The notes beneath the pieces were generated by a model, which made no database searches, was not told the origin of the DNA, and saw only the letters and a list, made by a program, of their open reading frames with translations. A stretch of 64,000 nucleotides of DNA from positions 1,038,302 to 1,102,301 of the forward strand of contig RPFO01000213.1 of NCBI GenBank assembly GCA_009746045.1, written 5' to 3'. The number at the start of each line of letters is the position of its first letter. Position 1 is the stretch's first letter. This stretch comes from Mesostigma viride. Its lineage: Eukaryota > Streptophyta > Mesostigmatophyceae > Mesostigmatales > Mesostigmataceae. Shown here piece by piece: positions 1-11,710 of the stretch. Made by a program: the position numbers and the translations under genes.

Positions 1-40
1 CCAAAGCATCGCCGTTTCCTTCTCGTGCGCGTGCGTGCAG

Positions 41-3000
41 GATGGCTCCAAGGTGGACGGCGACTTCTCGCTCCTGTCACCCCAGGAGCTGCTCACGCGG
101 TCCACGGCTGAGCTCAAGCAGCTGATCGCCGAGCGGCGGGAGGAGCGGCGCGAGGCGGCGGAGCAGAGGGAGAGGGCTGAACGCGCGCGCCAGCAGCTAG
201 AGGAGAGGAAGGCCGAGATGGGCGCAGGTGGGGGTGGGTTGGGGAAGTGGGTCTAGAAGCAGGAGAGGTAAGGTGTTTGATAAGGGAAGGAAGGCGATGG
301 GTGCAGGGGGGGGGGGGGGGCAAAGGGGGTTTGGAAGCAGGAGAGGGGAGGTTTAGTGAGGTGTATGGGGAGGGGAGGAAGGCGATGGGTGAAGGGGGGG
401 GCGGGCAAAGGGGGTTTGGAAGCAGGAGAGGGGAGGTTATAATGAGGTGTGTGGGGAGGGGAGGGAAGGTGGTGGGCGCAGGTGAGGGGGGCCGTTGGGG
501 TTTAAAGGCATGTGAGGTGGGATTAGAAAGGAGAGGATGGCCATCATGGCATGTGTGGGTGGGTGGGTTGGGGGGGGGAGAGGGGGCATGAAATGCAGAC
601 GGGGGGTAAGGGGTCTACGACACTTAAGGTATGGGCAGGTGGGCAAGTGGGCACAGGGGGCTGGAGGAGATGCCCTGCCGATAGATGTGTAAGGGCAGTG
701 GGGTCCAGGAAATCGGGCAGTGGTTGGAAAAAGGGCAGCAGGGGCAGGTGGAGCAAAGGCGAAGCACAGAGGGAGGCCCAGTCATATCGTGGGGCCATTA
801 CTGTTTCCTTCAACAGTGGCATAGTGTTCATCCTGCATGCTCCGCCCCTCCGCATGCCTCATGTGCCACCTGTCTCATTTGGCCACGTTGCTTCCTGCTG
901 CCACGTGTCGCGACCGCAGCCCCGATGGAGGAGGACGGCATGGCGGCGGTGGAAATACCCAGGAGCGGGGTCACCATATTGGAGGGTCACCAGTCTGAGG
1001 TTAGCACAGCGATCGTCAGGACATGGAGTTTCCCCGTTAGGCTAGTGATGGGCTTGTGACTCATCAAAGATTTTCGATAAGAGTGTGATGCAATATGTAG
1101 TTTCCTGTGACATTAGCGTCCAGTGATTGTGTTAATATGGTGCAGCATGAGGGCGCATGAGCCACGCTCAGTCTCCAGCCCCTGTGCACGATTTCGGATC
1201 TCGGCTTTGCGGGGGCAACACCTTCTCTGCTGTGGCCACTACAGTGACCATGGTAGCGACCATGACCATGACGTGAGGCTTCGCGAGGGCAGCCCCTTGC
1301 ATAAGAGGGCGCTTGCGTTTCAGTTGTAGATCATGGCGGCTTCGTCATGGCATGTGCAAGCTCATGTTTGCGGAGTGGGCGTGTGGCTACCACGTTCAAG
1401 TCCCCGTTGCGTCTCCTATGCCTTACATTTGGTCCGTGTCGCTCGCTTGTCTTCTGTCACCTGTCACACCTGTGTGCCATCCGCCAGGTGTTCATCTGCG
1501 CGTGGAGCCCCACGAGTTCGATGCTGGCGTCCGGGTAAGGGGGAGTGGGGGGATAAGGGGTGTTGTGGTTGGATGCTGGCGTTGGGGTAAGGGGGAGGAG
1601 GGGGATAAGGGGTGTTGTGGTTGGATGCTGGCGTTGGGGTAAGGGGAGGAGGGGATAAGGGGTGTTGTGGTTGGATGCTGGCGTTGGGGTAAGGGGGAGG
1701 AGGGGGATGAGGGGTGTTGTGGTTGGATGCTGGCGTTGGGGTAAGGGGGAGGAGGGGGATAAGGGGTGTTGTGGTTGGATGCTGGCGTTGGGGTAAGGGG
1801 GAGGAGGGGGATAAGGGTTGTTGTGGTTGGATGCTGGCATTGGGGTAAGGGGAGGAGGGGGATAAGGGGTGTTGTGGTCGGATGCTGGCGTTGGGGTAAG
1901 GGGGAGGAGGGGGATGAGGGGTGTTGTGGTTGGATGCTGGCGTTGGGGTAAGGGGGAGGAGGGGGATGAGGGGTGTTGTGGTCGGATGCTGGCGTTGGGG
2001 TAAGGGGGAGGAGGGGGATAAGGGGTGTTGTGGTTGGATGCTGGCGTTGGGGTAAGGGGGAGGAGGGGATGAGGGGTGTTGTGGTCGGATGCTGGCGTTG
2101 GGGTAAGGGGGAGGAGGGGGATGAGGGGTGTTGTGGTTGGATGCTGGCGTTGGGGTAAGGGGGAGGAGGGGATAAGGGGTGTTGTGGTTGGATGCTGGCG
2201 TCCGGTAAAGGGGGAGGAGGGGGATAAGGGGTGTTGTGGTTGGATGCTGGCGTCCGGGAAAGGGGGAGGAGGGGGATAAGGGGTGTTGTGGTTGGATGCT
2301 GGCGTTGGGGTCAGGGGGAGGAGGGGGATAAGGGGTGTTGTGGTTGTGCATGTGGGGTCGTGCTTGTGGGGTCGTGCTTCCATGCTGGCGTTTGGTAAGG
2401 GGAAGCCGACATGTTATGTTTGTAAATGCAGGAGCGTGGCTGGTTGCTGTTATATGTGATGTGGGTAAGGGAGTACTGTTGCATATTGGTTCTGTATGTC
2501 GTGGGCCGCCTTGACGATCGATCAATTTTTTTGGTTCGTTATATTTATTATTCACTAGTTTAGTGTGCCTGGGTAGCACAACCCCGTAATTAGTTAAACT
2601 CATGCCTTGGTCGTCTTTCCCATTGGTATGTGCGGCACCTGAATTCAAGCGATGGCACATTGTTCTCCGGCCTTCAATGTGACAGTAAATATCTGCCTTA
2701 TCCTAATGTTATGGTGGCTCCCTTGCTGCCATATACCGTGCCATGCCATGTGCGATGCTATCGTGGCACGTGGCGGCTGCCAGCTCGGGCGACTCGACGG
2801 CTCGCATCTGGACAATCCCCGAGGGCCCCGCACTGGCTTCTGGCGACGTACCGAAGCCGCTGGTGCTGAAGCATTTCAACAAGGCGAATGAGAAGAGCAA
2901 GGACGTGACCACGCTCGACTGGAACGTGCGTGCAGTATATGCTGTAGGATTCACTGTATATTCTAGTGTGTATGTTTGCATAGCGAGGGACAGTTGATAG

Positions 3001-6000
3001 TAGGTAATGCAGCAAGGCGAACAAGAAGTGCAGGTGACGTGATGGCAAGCCTGTGCTTGTTGCCTGATGGATAAGGACAGGATGGCTTGCGGAAGGAATG
3101 ATGGATAGGAGGTGGGGTGGTGCTGTAGATGCTGGGTGGAGGCATTCTCGAGGCACTGCAAATAGGAAAGATGGGGGGGTACGCAGGCAAACCCAGCCGC
3201 TCCAACATTGTGTGTATTAGATCACGACAATTACTTCAATTGGGTGCCCTCCACGCCTCTGTGTCGAGGCCTGCGGGATAATGTTGTTGGCGTCATGGAG
3301 ATGTGCTTGGGGTCTTTGGTTTCCATGCGGGATTGATTAAACCCTTATACTTCGTCACATGGGTACCAATAAAGGAGCCCTTCAACCCTTCTACACAACG
3401 AGGAGGGAGGGCACCGTCTCACTAGCTTGCACCAGCGTCCCCCCAGCGTCTCAAGCGAGCAGGCCACAGAGGACTCTTTCTGCACTTTTTGCAGGCCAAC
3501 TGTGGGTGCAATACAGCAAGAAGCAGGCTGACGCAGCGTGGATGCTGTAACGGTGAGGTGCTATCAAGACGAAGGCTGACACACAAGCGAATGGGCGCAA
3601 ACAACGGAGCCCTGGATGGTACATGAACGAAAGCGCCGCACATAATTCATGCCATTGACCAATGCCCCTCTTCAAAAAATCCAGGGTGTTGTGACCCCAA
3701 TCCGAGAACTTGTTTGTGTAGCCCTCCATTGCTTGCCACTTGTGTCACCTTCGATCAGCTGGCATTCATGCAGCTGTGCATGGGTCATGGGTGGTCGCAG
3801 GGACATCTTCGGGGTACAGGCATCTGACTGGTCGTGTGTATGTCGGGGTTGCTTTGTTTCGGGGTGGCGTGCACAGACGGTGGAAGTCCCTGGTTGCAGC
3901 GCCTGTCTTTGCTGGGTAGACGCGTATGCCTCCTGTTGGAAATGTTGCCAATGTGTTTGGGGTTCCGGATCTATAAGGACATCTTGGATTCCAGCTTGTC
4001 GTACTCAGCGCGGCCTTTCTAGGTTTGGCTGTGGGAATCTGACTCACCCTTCCCTGTCGGCCTCCGTTGTTTGCTGCCTTGACTTCAATTCATGGCGTCC
4101 CATGCCAGGGCGACGGCACGCTGCTGGCGACTGGGTCGTATGATGGGCAGGCCCGCATCTGGACAAGTGAAGGTGAGTCACGCAGGTGTGGGCTGGTAAG
4201 GGGAGGTGGGCCGCCATGGGTGGTGGCGAGTGAAGGTGGGTCTTTTTGTATGGTGATAAGGGGAGGTGGGTAACTTGGCATGATGACGGGAGGGGAGGCA
4301 GGTTTCTCCAGTGTGGTTGAGGGAATGCGCTCTCTGGCGTGTGTCGAGAAAAGGGGGGGTGGGGTCCGCCAAGGGCACATCGTGACACCATCGCTTTGGG
4401 CAGATGGGTTGGCATGGATGGATGAGTTGACATGTTGGACCAATGCTGGATGAGTTGGCATGTTAAACCAATGCTGGATGAGTTGGCATGTTGGACCAAT
4501 GCTGGATAAGTTGGCACGTTGGACCAATGCTGGATGAGTGGGCATCTTTAACTTATGCTGGACCAATGCTGGATGATGGCTATTTGGGATATCTCGGTAC
4601 GCCTCTCCCGGTTGTGCTTGTTGCCACATGCCGCACGCCAGCTCCGGCCACCGTCCACCCAGCTTTGTTCAGCTTCTATAGTGCTATAGATAACCCTCGC
4701 CAGTGTCCTGACCAGCTTGGTTTATACCTGACCGCTGGGCCACCCTGGGTCATACCTGATCACCCTGGGCCCTCTTCCGCCCTGCGTGTCGACCCGCCCC
4801 AGGTGAGCTGCGCGCGACGCTGAGCAAGCACAAGGGCCCCATCTTCAGCCTGCGCTGGAACCGCAGCGGCGAGTACCTGCTGAGCGGCAGTGTGGACAAG
4901 ACGAGCATCATCTGGGACGCGCGCACGGGCGAGGTCAAGCAGCAGTTCGAGTTCCACAACGGTGAGGCGGGGGGGGGGGGGCGGGGGGGGGGGGGCAGAG
5001 AAGTGTGGATGGAGGGTGGGAGCAAGGGAGTAAGGGTAGCGTTGGTGGAGGGTGGGAGTAGGGTAGTAAGGGTTCGGCGGAGGGGCAGGGAATCATGGAT
5101 GCAGTGGGGCAGCAATGCGAAGGTTGATGGAGCATGGGAGGGAAGGGACTTGTTCCTGAAGGTGGGGAGGGCATCCAGTTGTTGATGGGGCAGACATGCC
5201 AGATAGCAGGGAAGACCCTGGGAAGGGGGGCAAGGGAGAAGGGGAGGGCACGCGTGGGTCAAGGGAGCAGGGGACCACCATGTTCCCAGCCACCGCTCTC
5301 CTGATCAGCACTATCATGGTCGTCGCTGCTAGACCGCGAATTCCAGTGGCATGGGTTGCAGCGTTGTCATCGCTCTTATCATCGTTGGGACATCAACAGT
5401 TCTACTCGGTCCCTTATTTGCGGCTGTGGTATCTTAAACCGTGTTTTGTGGCTTTCTGGACGCCATGTGACGTATGCAGTACGACCCTTCGGAAACCTGG
5501 CATCGCTCCTATATCCTCATCCACCGCTCTCATCTGCATTTCTTGGCCCGTGCCTCACATTCTCATACCTCTTCCTCCAAACTAACTTGTCTCGCCCGCC
5601 CACCATCCAGCCACCTGTGCTCCCCGCATGCCTCCCATCCCATGACGCTTTCACCGCAATGACCGTGTAGCGTGCACATGCATCTATCGTGCATTATCGC
5701 ATGCTATTCACCACCATCGCCTGTGCTATACACGTGCTATTGCATGCTATTCACCACCATCGCCTGTGCTATACACGTGCTATTGCATGCTATTCACCAC
5801 CATCGCCTGTGCTATACACGTGCATTAACGCATGCTATTCACCACCATCGCCTGTGCTATACACGTGCATTAACGCATGCTATTCACCACCATCGCCTGT
5901 GCTATACACGTGCATTATCGCATGCTATTCACCACCATCGCCTGTGCTATACACGTGCATTAACGCATGCTATTCACCACCATCGCCTGTGCTATACACG

Positions 6001-9000
6001 TGCATTAACGCATGCTATTCACCACCATCGCCTGTGCTATACACGTGCATTAACGCATGCTATTCACCACCATCGCCTGTGCTATACACGTGCATTATCG
6101 CATGCTATTCACCACCATCGCCTGTGCTATACACGTGCATTATCGCATGCTATTCACCACCATCGCCTGTGCTATACACGTGCATTATCGCATGCTATTC
6201 ACCACCATCGCCTGTGCTATACACGTGCATTATCGCATGCTATTCACCACCATCGCCTGTGCTATACACGTGCATTAACGCATGCTATTCACCACCATCG
6301 CCTGTGCTATACACGTGCATTAACGCATGCTATTCACCACCATCGCCTGTGCTATACACGTGCATTATCGCATGCTATTCACCACCATCGCCTGTGCTAT
6401 ACACGTGCATTAACGCATGCTATTCACCACCATCGCCTGTGCTATACACGTGCATTATCGCATGCTATTCACCACCATCGCCTGTGCTATACACGTGCAT
6501 TAACGCATGCTATTCACCACCATCGCCTGTGCTATACACGTGCATTAACGCATGCTATTCACCACCATCGCCTGTGCTATACACGTGCATTAACGCATGC
6601 TATTCACCACCATCGCCTGTGCTATACACGTGCATTATCGCATGCTATTCACCACCATCGCCTGTGCTATACACGTGCATTATCGCATGCTATTCACCAC
6701 CATCGGCTGTGCTATACACGTGCATTAACGCATGCTATTCACCACCATCGCCTGTGCTATACATGTGCTATTTGGGGACGCCAGCGCCCATGCTGGACGT
6801 GGACTGGCGGAACAATGTGACCTTTGCCACCTGCTCCACGGACCGCTTCATCTACGTGTGCAAGCTGGGGGAGAACAAGCCCGTCAAGTCGTTCCAGGGC
6901 CACAAGGTAGGGGTGGCAGAATAAGCCCGTCGAGTTGCTCCAGGGCCACAAGGTAGGGGTGGCATGGGTGAAGGGGGGATGGCCAGGATTGACGACAAGC
7001 AAGCCCATATCCACAAGCAGGGGCCACTGTAGCCGCAAGGTAGGGGTGTCCAGCATTAGCAACCAGCACATGGTCAAAAGCATGGGCAATGATAGCCGCA
7101 AGATGGGGATGGCCAGGATTACCAAGAAGCACGCAAGTACAAGCATTAGCCAGGATGGCCAGGATGGGTGTTGTGCGTGGGCAGGATAAGGTGGGGAGGA
7201 CCCGAGGGACAGGAGAGGGGAGGTAAAAGGAAGGATGGGTACTAAAGGGGGTGATGAGGACATGAAGAGTACCTTGGTCTTTCGTCCCGTCTGCATGTCA
7301 GTCCTCCTGCGGCTCTGGGTCGAACCTCCTGTCCCCATCTGCGTGCCATGTCGCCACGGCTCTTGCCCCCACCTGCTTGTGGTCGTGTCGTGTTGATTCG
7401 GCTCTCCCAATCGTGTGTAATCTTGTTTCTGCAGCACCAGGAATCTGTTGGTCAATTAACTAACTGTCTAATGATCAACCATCTGCATGCCGTGTTCACC
7501 CACCATGCAGGACGAGGTGAACGCGATCAAGTGGGACCCCACAGGGACGTACCTGGCCTCCTGCTCCGATGACTGCACTGCGAAGGTGCGCCGTTGCATC
7601 GCCTCCTAAATAGCTTCACCGTGGCTCCTTCATATCTTTGCTCGGCCTTGGTTATAGCTTTGCTGTAGCTTAAGAAGGCCTCCTTTCGAGCTTCACAAGG
7701 CCTTATTTATAGCCTTGCTAGGCCTCATTTTTAGCAACCTTTGCTGTATCTTCGCAAGGCAGCCACTCGTGTCCTGTGGTTAGTGTCCAAGTCCATGGCC
7801 ATGGGTGCCCTTGTTCCCCTCATGGAGGTGGCCTGCTCAGTGCAGTCATGGGTCCGCAAGGCAACCTCTCCGAACCCTGGCTTCGTCCGATGGAATGTTT
7901 CCGCTGGCGTCCGTGGTTGTCACTGCGGCGGCCTGCGTACCTATCCACCTTGGCCGGCCCCTGCTGCGGCTCCCCCCCTCAGCCCTGCCGCACGTCCCCC
8001 TTTGGCTCACCTTGTCCCCTTCCCCTTGAGCCCTTGGCTTGTCCTTCCCCATTTACCCTCCCCCTGGCCCAGATCTGGAGCCTGAAGCAGGACAAGTGCG
8101 TGCACGACTTCCGCGAGCACGCCAAGGAGATCTACACGATCAAGTGGAGCCCGACAGGGCCTGGCACCGCCAACCCGAACAAGCAGCTCGTGCTGGCGAG
8201 GTACAGTGACCAGCGTAGCGAGCAGCACACAGTAACCGAACAAGCCGCTTGTGCTTGCCAGGTATAGTGACCAACATGGCCAGGAGTGTACAGTGACCGA
8301 ACAAGCAGCTCGTGCTGTCCGGTACAATCAGTGGGATCTCCATCGCAAAGCCCTGTGGTGGGATCCCCATCGCAAAGGCCGGTGTGGAGATGCAATAGAC
8401 CACCCATTTACGGGCCGAACGCACGCATGGGCATCCGTTTGGGCACACATCCAATTCTGCTGGCGCCTAGTCTTCGGGCACCAGTTTCGTGCGTGGGCAT
8501 AGATCATTGATTGCCTAATTACGGACTTGAGATGGGGTGTTTGCGTGGGAAGAGATGGGGCCGTTCTGCGGGCCGCAGGTGTGCGGCGCGATGGTTTTGG
8601 CCAATGTCGTGTTTTGGCAGTGAGTCTTGCCACGCGTACTGCTGGTCCACTACCCCACGCTCCCACCACGCGCCTGCCCCTTCCCCGTGTCACTCTCACG
8701 CCCCATTAGAATGTATGCTTGCGATGTCTAGCCTGCCTCATGGACATGATGCCCGCTAGTTTAAAAACACCCTTCCTCGTGCTTGCACGCTTGCCTTGTA
8801 TGGATGCCCACGGCTGCTCCACCCGCGGTGCATCCGCATTGTGCCCTGACCCAACACCTCCACCCCTGTCCCTTTGCCTGTCCTTGCACCTGGGGTCTGT
8901 GCCTTGATGTCCGTGCCTCATGTGCCCACATGCGTGCCACCCCCCGCGCCTTGTTGGACGCCAGCATCAAGCTCTCGTCCTCACACTGTTGTATCCATGT

Positions 9001-11650
9001 CTTCATGCCTCCTCTGTCCCTTCCGCCCCCATGTGTCCTGTGCCCGCAGCGCCTCGTTTGACGCCAGCATTAAGCTGTGGGACATCGAGCAGGGCGGATC
9101 CATCTACTCGCTCACCAAGCACAGGTACGTGTCCTGGCTCGGTCTACTCGCTCACCAAGCACAGGTACGTGTCCTGGCTCGGTCTACTCGCTCACCAAGC
9201 ACAGGTACGTGTCCTGGCTCGGTCTACTCGCTCACCAAGCACAGGTACGTGTACTGGCTCGGTCTACTCGCTCACCAAGCACAGGTACGTGTACTGGCTT
9301 GGTCTACTCGCTCACCAAGCACAGGTACGTGTACTGGATTGGTCTACTCGCTCACCAAGCACAGGTACGTGTCCTGGCTTGGTCTACTCGCTCACCAAGC
9401 ACAGGTACGTGTACTGGCTTGGTCTACTCGCTCACCAAGCACAGGTACGTGTACTGGCTTGGTCTACTCGCTCACCAAGCACAGGTACGTGTACTGGCTT
9501 GGTCTACTCGCTCACCAAGCACAGGTACGTGTACTGGCTTGGTCTACTCGCTCACCAAGCACAGGAACGTGTACAGGCATTCACGCCTTAAGTTGGGTTC
9601 GAGGGTTTCTTCGGGTCAACCCAACTTAAGGCGTGAACCCAACTTAAGGCGTTAAGTTACCATAACTTGCGACCCCCCGCCCTGCTGATGGACTTTAGGG
9701 TGTCTTTTGATAGCTCTCGTCAAGGTTAATCGAACTGAACTCAAGAATTCATCCCCAAGGTCGTATTTCGGGTCGTAACTTCGATGCAAGTCATCAAACC
9801 GTCTGTAGGCAGGTGAAGCCCCACACAGCACGGTGCTAGCCAAACCTGCCTAACTTAACTACACGCATAATAGGGCATGCGTGTTTTATGAGTAATCGTA
9901 AACAGTGTAGCGCTGTTGGTTTGACAGCTTGCCCTCATTGCCGGCCACCTGCATTCTCGCCTCTGGTGTCTCGTTTCTGCTTTTTGTTGGACTCTGCCGT
10001 GCTGTTTGAAAACCGTTCGTTCCATTTGGCCTTATCAGTTTTGCCATTGGGTCGCATTCAGTTTATCAGTGATGGGTTCAAATGTGACGAACGCCTTTGA
10101 ACAGCAAGCCGTTTGCCCATCCCGTAGTGGTCAAAATCACTTTGCGTCTAATTGTTTGCGAATCGACCTCGCAAACTGCTATTAATGGGCTTCATTTTGG
10201 GCCGCAAAGTTCAAATGTTACCGCGCCGCGCCTGCGCCGCGCCGCACAGCCCCAAGCCTAGCTATTTTAATCAGTGCTATACCCAATGGATCAATAAAAT
10301 TCCTCAGTTGGGTAGTTGGGTTACATCGAAAGGGGGCCAAGGGATATGAAGTCGGTGAGATGAAGCCCCTGACCACAAACGAGTCGATCGGCACGCAAAC
10401 CTAAAACTTTGCCTTTGTTTTGGGTCGCAAACTATACATTTCACCTTGTTTTGGGGTCGCAAAGTAATTATTCGTTAAGTGATTTTGACCACTACGGTAT
10501 ATCTCTAGAATTGACGTCTGGCTACGAATTCCAAATTACAATACAATGATCAAGGAGACAGCCAGCCCAGGCCACAATGATCACTGAATCAGCAACCAAC
10601 TGACCAAGATCCGCAGTGAATTCTAGGTTTGAAGTGTTGGGTTGCCCAGGCTGGCGAACACCCACAAGTGGCTGCAGTCAAAAACAGTGCTACACTGCGC
10701 TAGAAGCCAGTCCACGCCTTCAGTAGGGTTTTTGCTAGTACAGCCAGCAGCCTGAAGTTGGGTTCGCCATGCAGCCAACTGCGACCCAACTTAAGGCGTG
10801 AACCCAACTTAAGCCAACCCAACATAACGTGTTAATGACTGTACTGGCTCGGTCTACTCGCTCACCAAGACCTGGTACATTTATAATGGCGCTATCTACC
10901 CGCACAGGTATCACCAAGGACAGGTGTGTGGGCTTGCAGTGACTATTTGGCCACTAAGCACAGATGCATCTCGTGGCTTGGTCTACTTGCTCACTCGCAA
11001 TAGCCCAGGTATGTTACCTAGTCACCAGGCACAGGCAAGGCAACCAAGGCGTATCCGTGTAGCAGATCTATGAGCAAAATCTATCGACAAGAACTATGCA
11101 GCAAGGTGTCCCACCAAGGAATAGCAGCATGGCTGGTGATTTCGCACAGTGTTACGTAACAACTTGTTTCACGGTGCATGTTAAAGCTATAAACCACCCA
11201 AACATATATTCCTCATGTTCTCAACCACACACCAGTGTCATGTCAAGCTGATAAGCCACCCACCGACTCATTCCTCATGTTCACGTTCATAATGCCTCGT
11301 CCTTCCTGCCCCGTACCTCCCACTTCGATTTCCCCGCCCTCATCCCCCCTGCCCGCTCCCCCTGCCTCGTCCCTCCCGCCTTTTTCTCTCCGCCCCTTAT
11401 CGCTCCCCTCCCCTCCTTTTTCCCCACCAGCGATCCGGTCTACTCGGTCGCGTTCAGCCCTAACGGCGAGTTCCTGGCCTCAGGATCCTTCGATCGCTGC
11501 CTGCACATCTGGAGTGTCAAGGATGGGTCGCTCGTGCGCACGTACAAGGGCAGCGGCGGCATCTTTGAGGTGTGCTGGAACAAGGACGGCGACCGCGTGG
11601 CCGCCTGCTTCTCCAACAACAGCGTCTGCGTGCTCGACTTCCGCATGTAG
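41..11650 (+). CDS. HOS15: TBL1/HOS15-like WD40-repeat transcriptional corepressor, 3' part (11 exons)
   Basis: Exons: 41-227, 920-999, 1488-1534, 2784-2925, 4109-4172, 4803-4961, 6785-6906, 7511-7585, 8073-8200, 9050-9124, 11431-11650. They join with matching phases into 432 codons plus TAG; the 5' end, expected to encode the LisH and F-box-like part, lies before the window. The first exon is a charged E/R/A-rich coiled coil. The rest is a run of WD40 blades with typical endings ([58 protein letters not shown]) and ends [11 protein letters not shown]. This matches the TBL1/TBL1XR1 and plant HOS15 family, nuclear scaffolds that link histone deacetylase corepressors to chromatin or to ubiquitin ligases. 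Family assignment is firm from blade order and the C-terminus; the cellular role is inferred. Several introns begin with tandem copies of their own donor junction (see findings). A candidate TGTAA poly(A) signal at 11792-11796 lies inside LINE-derived DNA. Confidence 0.93.
228..919 (+). repeat. G-rich intron 1 with degenerate donor-like copies
   Basis: Intron of the HOS15-like gene. The exon ends in GAGATGGGCGCAG followed by GTGGGG. Related strings ('gcgatgggtgcagg', 'gcgatgggtgaagg', 'ggtgggcgcaggtgagg') recur at about 294, 382 and 471, each followed by a G run. They look like decayed copies of the exon end plus donor. Confidence 0.5.
1516..2345 (+). repeat. 52-bp minisatellite made of exon-3 end plus 5' splice site, about 16 copies
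   Basis: Exon 3 of the HOS15-like gene ends ATGCTGGCGTCCGG|GTAAGG at 1534/1535. A unit of about 52 bp containing GGATGCTGGCGTTGGGGTAA then repeats to about 2345. Each unit repeats the exon end and an intact GTAAGG, plus a G-rich spacer ending TGTTGTGGTT. Copies near 2200 and 2250 keep the exon-like 'gcgtcc'. The array therefore offers many consensus donors directly downstream of the real one. Confidence 0.92.
4418..4575 (+). repeat. 28-bp tandem repeat in intron 5, about 5 copies
   Basis: Degenerate units containing GATGAGTTGGCATGTTGGAC followed by CAATGCT repeat head to tail. They do not resemble the flanking exons. Confidence 0.8.
5698..6765 (+). repeat. 45-bp minisatellite abutting a 3' splice site, about 24 copies
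   Basis: Units begin GCATGCTATTCACCACCATC and continue through CGCCTGTGCTATACACGTGC plus ATTAAC or ATTATC; the first two or three lack a few bases. Copies are nearly identical, differing mainly by AAC/ATC at the unit end, so the array is young or homogenised. It fills the last kilobase of intron 6 of the HOS15-like gene and ends about 20 bp before the acceptor at 6783-6784. It is open in several frames only because 45 is divisible by three. Confidence 0.95.
6919..7115 (+). repeat. Copies of exon-7 end plus donor at the start of intron 7
   Basis: The exon ends in AAGCCCGTC...CAGGGCCACAAG followed by GTAGGGGTGGCA. A close copy of these 45-odd bases, including the donor, occurs at 6919-6963. 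Weaker third and fourth copies lie near 7005-7045 (CCGCAAGGTAGGGGTG) and 7084-7115. Confidence 0.88.
8205..8330 (+). repeat. Two copies of exon-9 end plus donor at the start of intron 9
   Basis: The exon end CCGAACAAGCAGCTCGTGCT with its GTACAGTGACC donor recurs at about 8230-8275 (donor GTATAGTGACC) and 8297-8325 (donor GTACAATCA). Each copy carries about 30 bp of exon sequence. Confidence 0.88.
8947..8974 (+). repeat. Decayed copy of exon-10 start within intron 9
   Basis: The first ~28 bases of exon 10 at 9050 (CGCCTCGTTTGACGCCAGCA...) recur here as CGCCTTGTTGGACGCCAGCA followed by TCAAGCTC, but without an AG in front. This is a 3'-splice-site-side duplication, the mirror of the donor duplications. 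Confidence 0.75.
9101..9574 (+). repeat. 40-bp minisatellite made of exon-10 end plus 5' splice site, about 12 copies
   Basis: Exon 10 ends TACTCGCTCACCAAGCACAG|GTACGTG at 9124. The unit (GGTCTACTCGCTCACCAAGC followed by ACAGGTACGTGTACTGGCTT) then repeats every 40 bp to about 9570, each with an intact GTACGTG. Decayed copies resume beyond the inserted transposon at about 10841-11035, so the array was longer before insertion. Confidence 0.93.
9575..10840. mobile_element. Candidate non-autonomous DNA transposon, 1.27 kb, inserted in the 40-bp array
   Basis: The array is interrupted exactly here. The left end has CATTCACGCCTTAAGTTGGG and the right end, read on the other strand, CATTAACACGTTATGTTGGG: imperfect terminal inverted repeats. 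Further inverted and direct copies of CTTAAGTTGGGTTCACGCC lie at both ends. A 4-bp GTAC flanks both sides (9571-9574 and 10841-10844), consistent with a target duplication. No transposase ORF is visible. A second element is nested inside. The superfamily is not recognised. Confidence 0.72.
10122..10497. mobile_element. Nested MITE-like element with ~21-bp terminal inverted repeats
   Basis: Starts CCGTAGTGGTCAAAATCACT and ends with its reverse complement at 10478-10497. Internal tracts such as GGGTCGCAAA and GGGCCGCAAAGTTCAAATG repeat. No coding capacity and no clear target duplication. It lies within the element at 9575-10840. Confidence 0.7.
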
Positions 11651-11691
11651 AGCGGTGCTCCAGATGTGAGGAGGATTCCGCATGCAGAGCG

Positions 11692-11710
11692 TCCAACAAC
11701 AGCGTCTGCG
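11692..11710 (+). repeat. 19-bp duplicate of terminal coding exon just past the stop codon
   Basis: TCCAACAACAGCGTCTGCG occurs in the last coding exon (11612-11630) and again here, 42 bp after TAG. TTCCGCATG(T/C)AGAGCG is also duplicated next to it (about 11639-11654 and 11675-11690). This looks like filler or target duplication at the junction with LINE-derived DNA that starts right after. Confidence 0.8.

Noticed and set aside
1457-2660. Pro/Asn-rich ORFs of about 300-400 codons on the minus strand
   Set aside because: Antisense readings of the 52-bp donor array; no start, splice or composition support.
5672-6924. Two long overlapping ORFs (382 and 411 codons) of repeated [13 protein letters not shown] / [13 protein letters not shown]
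   Set aside because: They are readings of the 45-bp minisatellite, whose length is divisible by three, so frames stay open. They lie in an intron of the HOS15-like gene.
9101-9574. CRISPR-like regular 40-bp array
   Set aside because: Direct repeats have no variable spacers, the unit is exon plus donor sequence, and the DNA is eukaryotic.
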